From contig DIET01000001.1 of NCBI GenBank assembly GCA_002418765.1, forward strand, positions 1 to 45,028: 45,028 bases of DNA. The letters are read 5' to 3'. Source of the stretch: Peptococcaceae bacterium UBA5767 (GTDB taxonomy: Bacteria > Bacillota > TC1 > UBA5767). Both the position numbers and the translations under genes were made by a program. Below the pieces are notes generated by a model, which had not been told where the DNA came from, ran no database searches, and worked only from the letters and a program-made list of their open reading frames with translations. Positions 1-8,271 of this stretch are shown here, in pieces (position 1 is the stretch's first letter; every line of letters starts with the position of its first letter).

Positions 1-17
1 TCGTTCAATGAGACACG

Positions 18-23
18 TATAAT
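18..23 (+). promoter_or_regulatory. probable -10 element of the T-box/TPL transcript
   Basis: A perfect TATAAT lies at 18-23, upstream of the T-box leader. The matching -35 would fall at or before the first base of the window, so it cannot be confirmed. The placement would start the transcript near position 30. Confidence 0.4.
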
Positions 24-59
24 ACATACAATATGGAAAAGCACAGACCAGGAACAAGT

Positions 60-294
60 AAGGATTATGATTCTCTTAAAGAAAGTGACCGGATGCTGAG
101 AGGTGCAAGAGAAATGATTCTGAATACATCTTGAGAGCTGCTCACCGAAGGGAAACTGTGTAGGCTGAGTCAGGTTGGTACCCGTTAACGTACTTGAGCT
201 TATAAGGCTCCATGAGGTTTCTGTTGTAAAACAGAAACGAATGAAGGTGGTAACACGGTTGAACCGTCCTTTGCGTAAGCAAAGGACATTTTTT
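60..294 (+). promoter_or_regulatory. T-box leader, tyrosine specifier, with terminator/antiterminator
   Basis: The leader ends with a T-box-type element (AAGGTGGTAACACGG, about 244-258). A Rho-independent terminator follows: GTCCTTTGC (266-274), loop GTAA, GCAAAGGAC (279-287), then T6 (289-294). The T-box can instead pair with the 5' side of that stem (CCGTCCTT), giving the antiterminator. A hairpin at about 218-239 fits stem III. The specifier loop reads GAA-TAC-A at 122-128, so the specifier codon is UAC (Tyr) at 125-127. By family knowledge, uncharged tRNA-Tyr would promote read-through into the downstream gene. The leader's exact 5' limit is inferred. Confidence 0.85.
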
Positions 295-324
295 ATTATA
301 AAACGATTGATTCGGAGGAGACTT

Positions 325-1773
325 ATGGCGAATATCAAGTATTATAGTGGTAAAAAAATCCCTTTGGAAATGCACAAGGTGCGTATTGTACAGAAGTTGA
401 GGCTTCTGCCTATCGAGGAGCGACTCGATGCTATAACCAAAGCTGGCAACAATACCTTTCTTTTGAACAACCGTGATGTGTTTTTGGATATGCTTACTGA
501 TAGTGGTGTGAATGCCATGAGTGATCAGCAGGAAGCAGCAATGATGATTGCTGATGATAGCTATGCCGGCAGTGAGACATTTGTGCGATTTGAAAGTAAA
601 CTGAAAGAAATTTTTGGTATGGACTACGTGCTGCCTTTTCACCAAGGGAGAGCTTGTGAAAATATTTTGTCTCAGGTTTTCGTGGGAGAGGGACAAATTG
701 TACCCATGAATTATCATTTTACTACCACGAAAGCGCACATCAACATCAATGGCGGTCGTGTTGAAGAGATTATCATTGATGCGGGATTAGAAGTGACCAG
801 CAACCATTCTTTCAAAGGGAATATGGATCCCGAAAAATTAAAGAAGATTGTTCATGAACATGGCCGTGAAAAAATTGCTTTTGTCCGTATGGAAGCAGGT
901 ACCAATTTGGTTGGTGGACAGCCCTTTTCTATGCAAAACCTGCGGGATATCCGTCAGGTCTGCGATGCCCATCAGCTGATTTTGGTTATGGATGCCAGTT
1001 TGCTTTCGGATAACTTGCATTTCATCAAGACCAAGGAAGAAGCGTGTCAGCATCTTTCGATTCGTGAGATAACCCGACAGATGGCAGATCTTTGTGATAT
1101 CATTTATTTTTCAGCCAGAAAATTAGGATGTGCCAGAGGGGGAGGCATGTGCATACGGACACCAGAGCTTTACGGTACCATGAAAGAGCTGATTCCCCTT
1201 TATGAAGGATTTTTAACCTATGGTGGCATGTCGGTAAGAGAAATTGAAGCCATCACGGTGGGCCTTGAGGAGACCATGGATGAAGATATTATTGACCAGG
1301 GACCACAGTTCATTGAATACATGGTCAATGAACTGGATAAACGAGGCATACCTGTTGTAACCCCACCAGGAGGTCTGGGATGCCATATTGATGCCAAATG
1401 TTTTGTAGATCATATTCCACAGACAGAGTATCCAGCGGGTGCTTTGGCGTCTGCTCTTTATCTAATCAGTGGTATTCGTGGCATGGAGCGTGGTACCATA
1501 TCTGAGCAACGAGAAGAAGATGGTACAGAAGTATTGGCCAACATGGAATTACTGCGATTGGCGTTACCGCGTCGGGTCTTTACCATGTCTCAGATTGAAT
1601 ATGCCATTGATCGCCTTAGTTGGCTTTATGAACATCGAAAATTGGTAAGAGGCCTGGTTTTTACAGAGGAACCACAGATACTTCGATTCTTCTTTGGTAA
1701 GTTAAGACCGGTATCAGACTGGCAACAAAAATTGTGTCAGCAGTTTAAAAAGGATTTTGGCGATAGCCTCTAA
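325..1773 (+). CDS. tpl: tyrosine phenol-lyase / tryptophanase family beta-eliminating lyase
   Basis: PLP-dependent beta-elimination enzyme of 482 aa, close to the usual ~456-470. Family landmarks are visible: TDSGVNAMSD near residue 58, DDSYAGS with Tyr80, HQGRA near 106, FTTT near 132, VMDAS with Asp223 (pyridine-N partner), and SARKLG with the PLP lysine at 266. Features closer to tyrosine phenol-lyase than to tryptophanase are the MERG motif (TPL Arg381 region) and LRFF near the C-terminus. TPL splits L-tyrosine into phenol, pyruvate and ammonia, and is reversible. The ATG at 325 follows GGAGGAG at 315-320; an upstream in-frame GTG (175) would lie inside the T-box and is rejected. Residues around the PLP lysine diverge from characterised TPLs (RKLG instead of KKDC), so substrate is inferred. 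The gene is monocistronic, between the T-box and a terminator. Confidence 0.85.
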   Translation: MANIKYYSGKKIPLEMHKVRIVQKLRLLPIEERLDAITKAGNNTFLLNNRDVFLDMLTDSGVNAMSDQQEAAMMIADDSYAGSETFVRFESKLKEIFGMDYVLPFHQGRACENILSQVFVGEGQIVPMNYHFTTTKAHININGGRVEEIIIDAGLEVTSNHSFKGNMDPEKLKKIVHEHGREKIAFVRMEAGTNLVGGQPFSMQNLRDIRQVCDAHQLILVMDASLLSDNLHFIKTKEEACQHLSIREITRQMADLCDIIYFSARKLGCARGGGMCIRTPELYGTMKELIPLYEGFLTYGGMSVREIEAITVGLEETMDEDIIDQGPQFIEYMVNELDKRGIPVVTPPGGLGCHIDAKCFVDHIPQTEYPAGALASALYLISGIRGMERGTISEQREEDGTEVLANMELLRLALPRRVFTMSQIEYAIDRLSWLYEHRKLVRGLVFTEEPQILRFFFGKLRPVSDWQQKLCQQFKKDFGDSL

Positions 1774-1787
1774 TGGATAAGCATAAA

Positions 1788-1813
1788 GATACCCTGAGAA
1801 GGGTATCTTTTTT
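1788..1813 (+). terminator. intrinsic terminator of the TPL gene
   Basis: Perfect 8-bp stem GATACCCT (1788-1795) / AGGGTATC (1800-1807), loop GAGA, followed by T6. It sits 14 nt after the stop codon. Confidence 0.9.
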
Positions 1814-1904
1814 GAGCTTTTTACATGCCGGGTTTGGTATAAGCACAATATGAAAGAGAGCAATAGGGTAAAGACAGCGTGAGTATCTTTTATGGTTCAG
1901 GAAA

Positions 1905-1949
1905 AAGAGAAAAAGAAAAATGAGACCGCAGGAGATAGCCTACAGTCTC
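1905..1949 (-). terminator. intrinsic terminator of the DUF1846 gene (minus strand)
   Basis: Read on the minus strand, GAGACTGTAGG (1949-1939) pairs with CCTGCGGTCTC (1932-1922), 11 bp including two G-U pairs. A T-rich tract follows (plus-strand A-rich 1905-1921). It lies about 55 nt after the minus-strand stop. Confidence 0.7.
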
Positions 1950-2004
1950 TGGAGTCCTATGTGCAATGCAATGAAAACAACAGGATAGGTATTATAAGGA
2001 AGGG

Positions 2005-3513
2005 TCAGTTGTTGTAGTAAAGATTGTCACTAGAAAATTCTTGATCGCTGGTAACATCGATGCCCAAGCGTTGATAAATTTTCTCATCACTGGGGCTTAA
2101 GATGGTGGTTGAATGAGCCTGTGTGTTTTGCAATTGGGGTAGTTTTTCCATGGCCAATTGAGCCACTGGATTGGTTACGGCACAGATACTTAATGCGATG
2201 AGGATTTCTTCACAGTTCAGTGCCAGATAACGACCACCCAAAATTTCAGTTTTGAGATTGCGGATGGGTTCTAGGATAACAGGAGAAATCAAGTGGATCT
2301 CTTCACCGATATGTGCCAGTTCTTTGACTGCGTTTAAGACAGCTGCCGCGCCAGCATTCATGACCGCTGAGCCTTTTCCGGTTACGATGCTGCCATCAGG
2401 TAAAGAAAGAGCCATGGCTGAACAAACACTGGATTCGGGACTTTCTTGGCGCAAGCAGTCGGCACGTTCGCGTGCAGGTATAACTACTTGTCGGTCTTCC
2501 GGCTTGAGATTGAGTTCTTCCATGAGCAATCTGGCTCTTTCTACAGAATCAGAAGACTCATAACCTTTTTTGAAATCACACGCTACCTTCAAATAGCGAC
2601 GAATCACTTCTTGTTTGGCCGCTTCTTGCACAACTTTATCATCAATGATTCCGAAACCCACGCGGTTTACCCCCATATCGGTTGGTGATTGGAAGATGGA
2701 TGGTCTCAGGGTAATTTTCTCAATAATTCGCTTTAGAACAGGAAATGTTTCAATATCACGGTTGTAATTAATAGCAATGGTCCCATAGGCATCCATGTGA
2801 AAAGAATCAATGAGATTGATGTCTTTGAGGTCAACGGTTGCCGATTCATAGGCAATATTGACCGGATGCTTGAGTGGTAGATTCCAAACTGGGAATGTTT
2901 CGAATTTGGAGTAGCCAGCAACGTTGCCGCGTTTGTGTTCGTGATAGAGTTGTGAGAGACAGGTAGCCAATTTTCCACTACCAGGACCGGGCCCTGTCAC
3001 TACCACGATGGGTTTGGTGGTGCTGATGTATTCGTTTTTCCCATAACCATCATCGCTGACTATTTTTTCAACATCCGTGGGATAGCCTTCTGTAGCAAAA
3101 TGGGTGTATACCTGAATGTTTCTTTGTTTTAGTTTGTTGATGAATACATTGGTGGATGGCTGATGATCATAACGGGTAATGACCACGCTGTTCACATCAA
3201 GTCCATTGTTGCGCAAATCATCAATAAGACGAAATGTTTCCAAGGCGTAGGTGGTGCCGAAGTCTCCGCGCATCTTGCTACGTTCAATATCGCCGGAAAA
3301 AATACAGATGATGATTTCCAACTTGTCTTTTAGCATATGTAGTAGTTTAAGTTTGGCATTCTCATCGTAACCAGGCAAGACCCGTTTGGCGTGCAAATCA
3401 TTGGTCAGTTTGCCACCGAATTCCAAATACAGCTTATCGTAATTATTTACCCGTTCCAAAATGAAAGCAGACTGCTCTTCCATATACTTTTTCTGATCAA
3501 ATCCAATCTTCAT
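2005..3513 (-). CDS. DUF1846 / UPF0371 family protein
   Basis: A 502-aa soluble protein with no signal peptide. It matches the DUF1846 family in overall organisation: the start (MKIGFDQKKYMEEQSAFILERV), a glycine-rich GPGPGSGK loop near residue 174, and a C-terminal half with MALSLPDGSIVTGK. The family is widespread in anaerobic Firmicutes, and I know no firmly established biochemical role. The GPGPGSGK loop looks like a nucleotide-phosphate loop, but that is only a resemblance. The ATG at 3513 is preceded by a purine-rich GGGGAGCG ribosome site. It has its own promoter and terminator, so it is probably a single-gene transcript. Confidence 0.85.
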   Translation of the reverse strand: MKIGFDQKKYMEEQSAFILERVNNYDKLYLEFGGKLTNDLHAKRVLPGYDENAKLKLLHMLKDKLEIIICIFSGDIERSKMRGDFGTTYALETFRLIDDLRNNGLDVNSVVITRYDHQPSTNVFINKLKQRNIQVYTHFATEGYPTDVEKIVSDDGYGKNEYISTTKPIVVVTGPGPGSGKLATCLSQLYHEHKRGNVAGYSKFETFPVWNLPLKHPVNIAYESATVDLKDINLIDSFHMDAYGTIAINYNRDIETFPVLKRIIEKITLRPSIFQSPTDMGVNRVGFGIIDDKVVQEAAKQEVIRRYLKVACDFKKGYESSDSVERARLLMEELNLKPEDRQVVIPARERADCLRQESPESSVCSAMALSLPDGSIVTGKGSAVMNAGAAAVLNAVKELAHIGEEIHLISPVILEPIRNLKTEILGGRYLALNCEEILIALSICAVTNPVAQLAMEKLPQLQNTQAHSTTILSPSDEKIYQRLGIDVTSDQEFSSDNLYYNN

Positions 3514-3633
3514 AATCGCTCCCCATGTGTATTTTTATTCCCCAAAAAGCAAACAGCTTGCCATACGATTCGGCAATCCACATTGCCTGCATGACCAGCT
3601 GCATTTACAAGGATCTGTTAAGACCCTATTTAT

Positions 3634-3663
3634 ATTATACTGAAATATGAAACAAAACGCCAA
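3634..3663 (-). promoter_or_regulatory. promoter of the DUF1846 gene
   Basis: On the minus strand, TTGGCG (3663-3658), an 18-bp spacer and TATAAT (3639-3634). The start would leave a 5' UTR of about 110 nt. That UTR contains a small hairpin (GGCAAT/ATTGCC); no known riboswitch was recognised in it. Confidence 0.5.
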
Positions 3664-3701
3664 GGCAATCTTATCAAATTCGAAGAATCTTTATTCAGGG
3701 C

Positions 3702-4772
3702 TTATCCTTGTCCATCATGAATAGGTGCGAAGACCATGGCACTATCTGGAATATGAACCAGAATGTCATGACCAGGTTCGAGATTGAGATCCATGAATTC
3801 ATTTCTTTTGATGGTCACGGTGATGGGGGGTGTGCCCTCACACTGTAACTGATAGGCATCATGAATAGGAATGACATGCTTGATGCGCAGTTCTAGTGTA
3901 TTGATGGCTTTTTTCCCTTGGTTGTGCAACCGAAGGTCATTGGCTTGCAAAAATAGATGTACTTTTTGATGTTGAGGTATTGTTATTTGTGAGGGAATCA
4001 TCAGGAATTGTCCATCAGGCAGTAGAAATTTGTGTTCTTTTACCGTGCCTTCCAGGATATTTTCATAACCCATCAATTGGGCTACATTTTTGGTTGCCGG
4101 TCGTTCAAAAACGTCTCGTGGAGGGGCATCCTGGATGATCCTTCCTTGTTCCATGACCAAAACACGGTTGGCCAGCAAAGGAATCTCAGCTGGATGATGG
4201 GTAATAAAGACCATGGTTATGCCTGCTTCTTTGACGATACGCAACAAATCCAGAAGAATACTGCTGCGTGTTGGCAGGTCCAGGGCGCTGAATGGCTCAT
4301 CCAGGAATAGAATGGTTGGTTGGGTAACCAAGGCTCTGGCCAAACTGACTCGCTTGGCTTCTCCACCAGATAAATTTCTGGCTTCACGGTAGGCCAAATG
4401 TTCAATGCCAAATCGAGAAAGCCAGCGTCTGGCCTCTAGATCACGGTTTTTTTTGTTGATACCGCGGAGTTTTAATCCCAAAGACACATTGTACAGAACC
4501 GTTCCTTTTAATAAATTGGCCTCTTGAAACATCATAGAGAATTGCCGTCTGAGTGTCAGTTGGTTTGTAGACCTGATACCTGGGTAGGAGAGTGTGCCGC
4601 TGCTTTTTTCTTGCAATAAAGCGAGAAGGCGAATGAGGCTGCTTTTTCCAGCGCCATTGTTGCCAATAAGTGCGATGCGCTCTCCTTGGTGTATTTGCAA
4701 GTCCTTGATATTCACGATTGTTTTGTTGTTTGCGCGCCAACTCAGATTTTGCGCATGCAGCAGAAGATTCAT
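3702..4772 (-). CDS. tupC: tungstate ABC transporter ATP-binding protein
   Basis: ATPase of a tungstate/molybdate-class importer, 356 aa. Visible motifs are Walker A GNNGAGKSS near residue 37, the Q-loop region MMFQEANL, signature LSGGEAKR, Walker B ILFLDEPFSALD, and the switch histidine in FITHHP. The last ~130 residues form the extra C-terminal regulatory (TOBE-like) domain typical of oxyanion importers. Its ATG overlaps the permease stop (ATGA, 4772-4769), so the two are translationally coupled. Tungstate is preferred over molybdate because of the partner lipoprotein, not this ATPase. Confidence 0.88.
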   Translation of the reverse strand: MNLLLHAQNLSWRANNKTIVNIKDLQIHQGERIALIGNNGAGKSSLIRLLALLQEKSSGTLSYPGIRSTNQLTLRRQFSMMFQEANLLKGTVLYNVSLGLKLRGINKKNRDLEARRWLSRFGIEHLAYREARNLSGGEAKRVSLARALVTQPTILFLDEPFSALDLPTRSSILLDLLRIVKEAGITMVFITHHPAEIPLLANRVLVMEQGRIIQDAPPRDVFERPATKNVAQLMGYENILEGTVKEHKFLLPDGQFLMIPSQITIPQHQKVHLFLQANDLRLHNQGKKAINTLELRIKHVIPIHDAYQLQCEGTPPITVTIKRNEFMDLNLEPGHDILVHIPDSAMVFAPIHDGQG

Positions 4773-5467
4773 GAATGGGCCTCTCTTTGCTGCACAATGG
4801 TGAGAAGTAAGGTTACTCCATAGGCCAAAAGAAGCAGGATGGTACCTAAGGCAATCGCTACTTCAAGATTTCCTTTGGAGACTTCCATGACCGTGGCCGT
4901 GGTCAAAACCCGGCTATAGCCCTTGATGTTGCCCCCCACCATCATGGATGCTCCCACCTCGGAAATAACAGCACCGAATCCAGCGATGACGGCTGCTGCC
5001 AGCGCAAGTTTGGCTTCTTTCACGAGAAGCCAGAATGTTTGCATTCTGGTAGCCCCCAGAGCTTTGATTTGTTCGTGCACCCCAGGTTTTATATTTTGTA
5101 TACCAGCCACGGTAAAGGCTATGACCAAGGGACTGGCAATGATAAACTGAGCAATGAGCATGGCTGTTGGGGAATACATAATATTAAGAAAACCAAAGGG
5201 CCCATAACGCCAGAGAAATACAGAGACCCACAGACCGGCCACTGTAGGGGGCATACCCATGCCTGTGTTAAAGATACTGATCAGAAAGCGGCGACCAAAA
5301 AAAGGCTTGATGGCCAGAAACATGCCCATAGGAATGCCAAAAACCACACTGAGTAAGGTTGCCAGACCGGAAATACGCAAGGTTAAGAGGGTGACCTGAA
5401 AAATTTCAGGATCACCCTGGATAATCATGCGTAATGCTTCTTTGATGCCATTGATCAGAATGTCCAT
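4769..5467 (-). CDS. tupB: tungstate ABC transporter permease
   Basis: A 232-aa inner-membrane permease with about five to six hydrophobic segments. It carries the EAA-type cytoplasmic loop (EQIKALGATRMQTFWLLVKEAKLAL) that contacts the ATPase. The sequence GFGAVISEVGASMMVGGNIKG is typical of TupB-like permeases. It is the middle gene of tupABC, 52 nt after tupA and overlapping tupC by 4 nt. The start codon at 5467 follows GAGGATA. It moves the oxyanion delivered by TupA across the membrane. Confidence 0.9.
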   Translation of the reverse strand: MDILINGIKEALRMIIQGDPEIFQVTLLTLRISGLATLLSVVFGIPMGMFLAIKPFFGRRFLISIFNTGMGMPPTVAGLWVSVFLWRYGPFGFLNIMYSPTAMLIAQFIIASPLVIAFTVAGIQNIKPGVHEQIKALGATRMQTFWLLVKEAKLALAAAVIAGFGAVISEVGASMMVGGNIKGYSRVLTTATVMEVSKGNLEVAIALGTILLLLAYGVTLLLTIVQQREAHS

Positions 5468-5519
5468 TTCTGTATCCTCGATTTATAAATGGTGATGGTT
5501 CGTGCGTTGGATGAAGATT

Positions 5520-6407
5520 TTATTCGGCATCCGGGAAGAAGAGGGGTTGCCCAAATTCTTCTACTCCGAATTCTCCAATAAAGTCTTGAATATCATCCCT
5601 AACCAAGAATGCAATCCAGGCTGAGGCTCCTTCATAATTGACTTTTTCAAATTGTGCGGGATTGACAGCCATCACGTGGTAAATGTTGTTCAAAACAGGA
5701 TCTTTTTCCAGCAAGATTGCTAGTGTTGTCAGGTTATTCTGGAGATTGAGATAAGTAGCTCTGTCAGTCAGTGTATAACCATTTTTTTCAGCAGCGATAT
5801 TGAGTGTATCACCCATACCAGAACCGGATTCCTGATACCAAGCTCCACTTGGTTCAATCCCCGCATCCATCCATAGAGAAAGCTCCATTTTGTGTGTACC
5901 ACTGTCATCCCCACGTGAAATAAAGAGACTTTGCGTGTCTTGAATGGCAGCCAAACCTGCTGAGGCTTCTGCAATATCAGTCAGACCAGCCGGGTCGTCT
6001 GTAGGACCTACAAATACGAAATCATTGTGCATCAGCAAGGTGTAGTCGATGACGTTTCCGGCATCCACGAGGACTTGTTCAGAAGCAGGTGCATGGGTCA
6101 TGAGCACGTCTGCTTCTCCATTTTCTCCCATGGCCAGAGCAGCGCCTGTGCCAACAGCAATGGTTTTTACCATATAACCGGTCTCTTCTTCAAAGATGGG
6201 TATCAAGGCATCCAATAGGCCGCTGTCTTGGGTGCTGGTGGTGGTAGCCAGAATGATTTCAGGAGTCTCAGGGGACAGCGCTGGTTCAGGAGCAGTGTCT
6301 TCCACAGCTGGTTCCGGCGGAGCCTCTTCGGCGACCTCTGAGGTACAACCCACTATAGACAAGGACAAAAGTAAAACGAGCAACAGGGACAAGAATTTTT
6401 TAAACAT
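5520..6407 (-). CDS. tupA: tungstate-binding lipoprotein
   Basis: A 295-aa substrate-binding lipoprotein. Residues 1-21 are a signal peptide with a lipobox ending at Cys21 (SIVGCTS), then an acidic/proline linker of about 25 residues. The mature domain opens with ATTTSTQDSGLLD, the TupA-family anion-binding motif. Further family blocks are VGTGAALAMGENGEADVLMTHAP and SRGDDSGTHKMELSLW. The ATG at 6407 is chosen because it gives a clean signal peptide and follows GGAGGAAG; a longer in-frame reading would run into the riboswitch. Tungstate is used in anaerobes for aldehyde oxidoreductases and formate dehydrogenases. Expression is probably set by the leader RNA immediately upstream. Confidence 0.92.
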   Translation of the reverse strand: MFKKFLSLLLVLLLSLSIVGCTSEVAEEAPPEPAVEDTAPEPALSPETPEIILATTTSTQDSGLLDALIPIFEEETGYMVKTIAVGTGAALAMGENGEADVLMTHAPASEQVLVDAGNVIDYTLLMHNDFVFVGPTDDPAGLTDIAEASAGLAAIQDTQSLFISRGDDSGTHKMELSLWMDAGIEPSGAWYQESGSGMGDTLNIAAEKNGYTLTDRATYLNLQNNLTTLAILLEKDPVLNNIYHVMAVNPAQFEKVNYEGASAWIAFLVRDDIQDFIGEFGVEEFGQPLFFPDAE

Positions 6408-6419
6408 ACTTCCTCCATC

Positions 6420-6554
6420 TGCTCCGGCCAAAAAAAAGCACATGGTTTCCCCATGTGAGAGAAACTCCTTTCCAAATACGGGAGGGTGACGAGTTTCCTC
6501 GTACCCCATAAGGCCGGTTCTCATAGATTATCCTTAGATTGACGGCTCGGAGCA
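6420..6554 (-). promoter_or_regulatory. probable Moco/Tuco (molybdenum/tungsten cofactor) riboswitch
   Basis: The minus-strand leader of tupA is closed by a long P1: TGCTCCG(A)GCC (6554-6544) with GGCCGGAGCA (6429-6420), one bulged A. Inside is a GAAA-tetraloop hairpin (ACGAG/CTCGT, 6502-6489) extended by GGGT/ACCC. A second hairpin, CACATGG/CCATGTG (6457-6439), is followed by U8 (6437-6430). P1 ends about 6 nt before the GGAGGAAG ribosome site. A long closing stem, a GNRA-capped helix and a tungstate importer downstream fit the Moco RNA family, known upstream of tup and mod genes. The family call is from memory of the architecture and was not scored. Confidence 0.65.
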
Positions 6555-6573
6555 ATATTTTTTTTATAGTCGT

Positions 6574-6602
6574 AGTATAGCAGAAGCGGTTTCTCTGCAC
6601 AA
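6574..6602 (-). promoter_or_regulatory. promoter of tupABC
   Basis: On the minus strand, TTGTGC (6602-6597), 17 bp, TATACT (6579-6574). Transcription would begin about 6567, just ahead of the riboswitch. Confidence 0.6.
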
Positions 6603-6686
6603 GGTGTGCAGTCCAAAGAAAGGCAAGTCGTTTGAACCACATATGATATTGTCTCAATACTTATGACGTGATTTTGATTTAACCAA

Positions 6687-6870
6687 TTTTTCATCCCGTC
6701 ATAATTTGGTCTTTACAAAACTGATCTACTCTATAAGAAATGAGTTTACAAACATTTCTATTTTCTCTCCCCTATTGCATGTGCGAAATTTTTTGTGTCA
6801 CCCAAAAAATAGAGCAAATACGACAGATAAAGAAACAAGGTTTTTCTTATACCAGGGTGATATCTTAGAC
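6687..6870 (+). ncRNA. conserved RNA-like element, copy A
   Basis: This ~184-nt intergenic stretch matches a second stretch at 27126-27314. Shared blocks, in the same order and similar spacing, are TTTTCAT (6688), CTTTACAAA (6711), CTATA-rich (6731), GTTTACAAAC (6744), AACAAGGTTTTTCTTATACC (6834-6853) and CTTAGAC (6864). No plausible ORF covers it. A hairpin ATTTTTTG/CAAAAAAT (about 6788-6810) exists, but the long stems of copy B are mostly absent. No terminator is obvious; a weak hairpin ACAGTA/TACTGT lies just downstream. The strand is inferred from copy B. Function and family are unknown. Confidence 0.55.
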
Positions 6871-7089
6871 CTCAAATGAAAAGACAGTATTGCGTGTACT
6901 GTAGACAATTTGGGAAGATGTTGACAGGATATTGACCAGTTGGTATTGTGTAATTAGTATATACGACTATACAATAAGTGTGATATATATTGGTTATGTT
7001 AAAGAACGAAGGTAAGTTGATTGAGAAACCGATGGATTAGAAATCTTTAACATGAATGAAAATAAGCAGATCTTTTTTGATGGGAACCC

Positions 7090-7118
7090 TTGACGAGAAA
7101 AAAAATGGCGTGTATGAT
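7090..7118 (+). promoter_or_regulatory. promoter of the carbohydrate-type ABC/CpdB operon
   Basis: TTGACG (7090-7095), 17-bp spacer, TATGAT (7113-7118). The first operator begins exactly 7 nt after the -10, covering the start site. The layout is identical to that at 15735-15787. Confidence 0.75.
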
Positions 7119-7124
7119 TTTGAC

Positions 7125-7142
7125 ATCGGTAACGTTACCGAT
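7125..7142 (+). promoter_or_regulatory. LacI-family operator 1 (perfect palindrome)
   Basis: ATCGGTAACGTTACCGAT, an 18-bp perfect palindrome with the central CG typical of LacI/GalR operators. The same 18 bp recurs at 15770-15787. It lies over the predicted transcription start, as expected for steric repression. Confidence 0.85.
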
Positions 7143-7156
7143 ACATGAAAAATGGA

Positions 7157-7174
7157 TTTGGTATCGTTTCCGGT
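7157..7174 (+). promoter_or_regulatory. LacI-family operator 2 (imperfect)
   Basis: TTTGGTATCGTTTCCGGT resembles the reverse complement of the second operator at 15803-15820 with a few mismatches. Its centre is 32 bp from operator 1, about three helical turns. It probably binds the same repressor cooperatively. From 7175 to 7377 nothing else is recognised; AAGGAGG at 7378 serves the first permease gene. Confidence 0.6.
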
Positions 7175-7389
7175 TATATTGATAGAGTGATTTAGCATGC
7201 TACAAGAATGATTGTTTATGAAATTATAAAAAATATAATCAGACTGCAATATTACTTCAAGGAAGGCAAATGGAACTTGATACTACACCATTTTTTTTGA
7301 TTAAGTGTACCAAGAGCCAGAAGTTAGAATATCACCACAACACAAATATTTGAATACCAAATATGGTTCACTAGAGCAAGGAGGCGCTT

Positions 7390-8259
7390 ATGGTCAATAG
7401 GAGCAAAATTCCCTATTTGTTGTTGATCCCCACATTTTCACTTTATGCTGTCTTTTTTATATTCCCGTTCTTCTTTTCCTTGTTTATCAGTTTTAATGAC
7501 TGGAATTTGCTGACAGGGCAGACCACATTGACCGGTATGAAGAATTATGAAGCTCTTCTCAATAACCCCAAGTTTTTTGAAGCTATTCGCAATACTGTGG
7601 TCTACACCCTGATTACCACACCCATTTCCATTGTACTTGGATTGGCTTATGCCATTCTTATCGAAAAAACCAAGTTTCTAAAGTCCGTCTATCGTTTTAT
7701 CTTTTTTGTGCCCGTGGTCATTTCCGTGGCAGCTTCAACGCTTAGTTTTAGCCTTTTGTACAACTCAAGGCAAGGCTTAATCAATGCATTTTTGGCGGTT
7801 GTGGGAATACAAGGACCCAATTGGCTCAATGAACCGTTGCCGGCTTTTGCGGCCATTATGATTCTGGGTGTCTGGCGATCCTTCGGCTACAATGTCATTT
7901 TATACATGGCGGGCATTCAGCAGTTGGATCAGGAATTGTACGAGGCGGCTGATATTGATGGTACCTCGGGCTGGAATAAGCTGACCAAAATTACCATTCC
8001 ACTTCTTTCCCCTGTGACGTATTTCGTATTTGTGATGACCACACTCTTTTCTTTTCAGGTTTTTGGTACTGTCCAAATCCTGACCATGGGTGGTCCCAAT
8101 AATGCCACCAATGTCTTGGTATTTTTTGTCTGGCGTGAGGCGTTTAAATTCTTTAATACCGGAGCCGCCAGTTCAGCTGCCACCATTTTATTCTTGATCA
8201 TGTTGGTAGCTACTGTTTTTATGGTGCGCATCGTGCAGAAAAACGTTCACTATCAATAG
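7390..8259 (+). CDS. carbohydrate-type ABC transporter permease (MalF/UgpA-like)
   Basis: A 289-aa inner-membrane permease with six predicted segments. The N-terminus (SKIPYLLLIPTFSLYAVFFIFPFFFSLFISFNDW) is typical of the MalF/UgpA/LacF class, and the EAA loop (ELYEAADIDGTSGWNKLTKITIPLL) contacts the ATPase. The start at 7390 follows AAGGAGG. It is the first gene of an operon behind a double LacI operator and is paired with the MalG-type permease 12 nt downstream. The class carries sugars, glycerol phosphates and related solutes. The CpdB-like phosphoesterase in the same operon hints at a phosphorylated or nucleotide-derived solute, which is an inference. Confidence 0.9.
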   Translation: MVNRSKIPYLLLIPTFSLYAVFFIFPFFFSLFISFNDWNLLTGQTTLTGMKNYEALLNNPKFFEAIRNTVVYTLITTPISIVLGLAYAILIEKTKFLKSVYRFIFFVPVVISVAASTLSFSLLYNSRQGLINAFLAVVGIQGPNWLNEPLPAFAAIMILGVWRSFGYNVILYMAGIQQLDQELYEAADIDGTSGWNKLTKITIPLLSPVTYFVFVMTTLFSFQVFGTVQILTMGGPNNATNVLVFFVWREAFKFFNTGAASSAATILFLIMLVATVFMVRIVQKNVHYQ

Positions 8260-8271
8260 GAGGAAAGCCAC

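Noticed and set aside
142..738. 198-codon minus-strand ORF across the T-box and TPL gene
   Set aside because: It overlaps the T-box leader and a strongly supported plus-strand enzyme, has no ribosome site and no family resemblance.
7125..7142. CcpA cre site reading of the GGTAACGTTACC palindrome
   Set aside because: It lacks the TG and CA ends and spacing of cre sites. Two identical copies with a local LacI gene point to a dedicated repressor instead.
7037..7249. 70-codon minus-strand ORF in the 6.6-7.4 kb gap
   Set aside because: It crosses the well-supported promoter and double operator, has no ribosome site and reads as low-complexity chance sequence.
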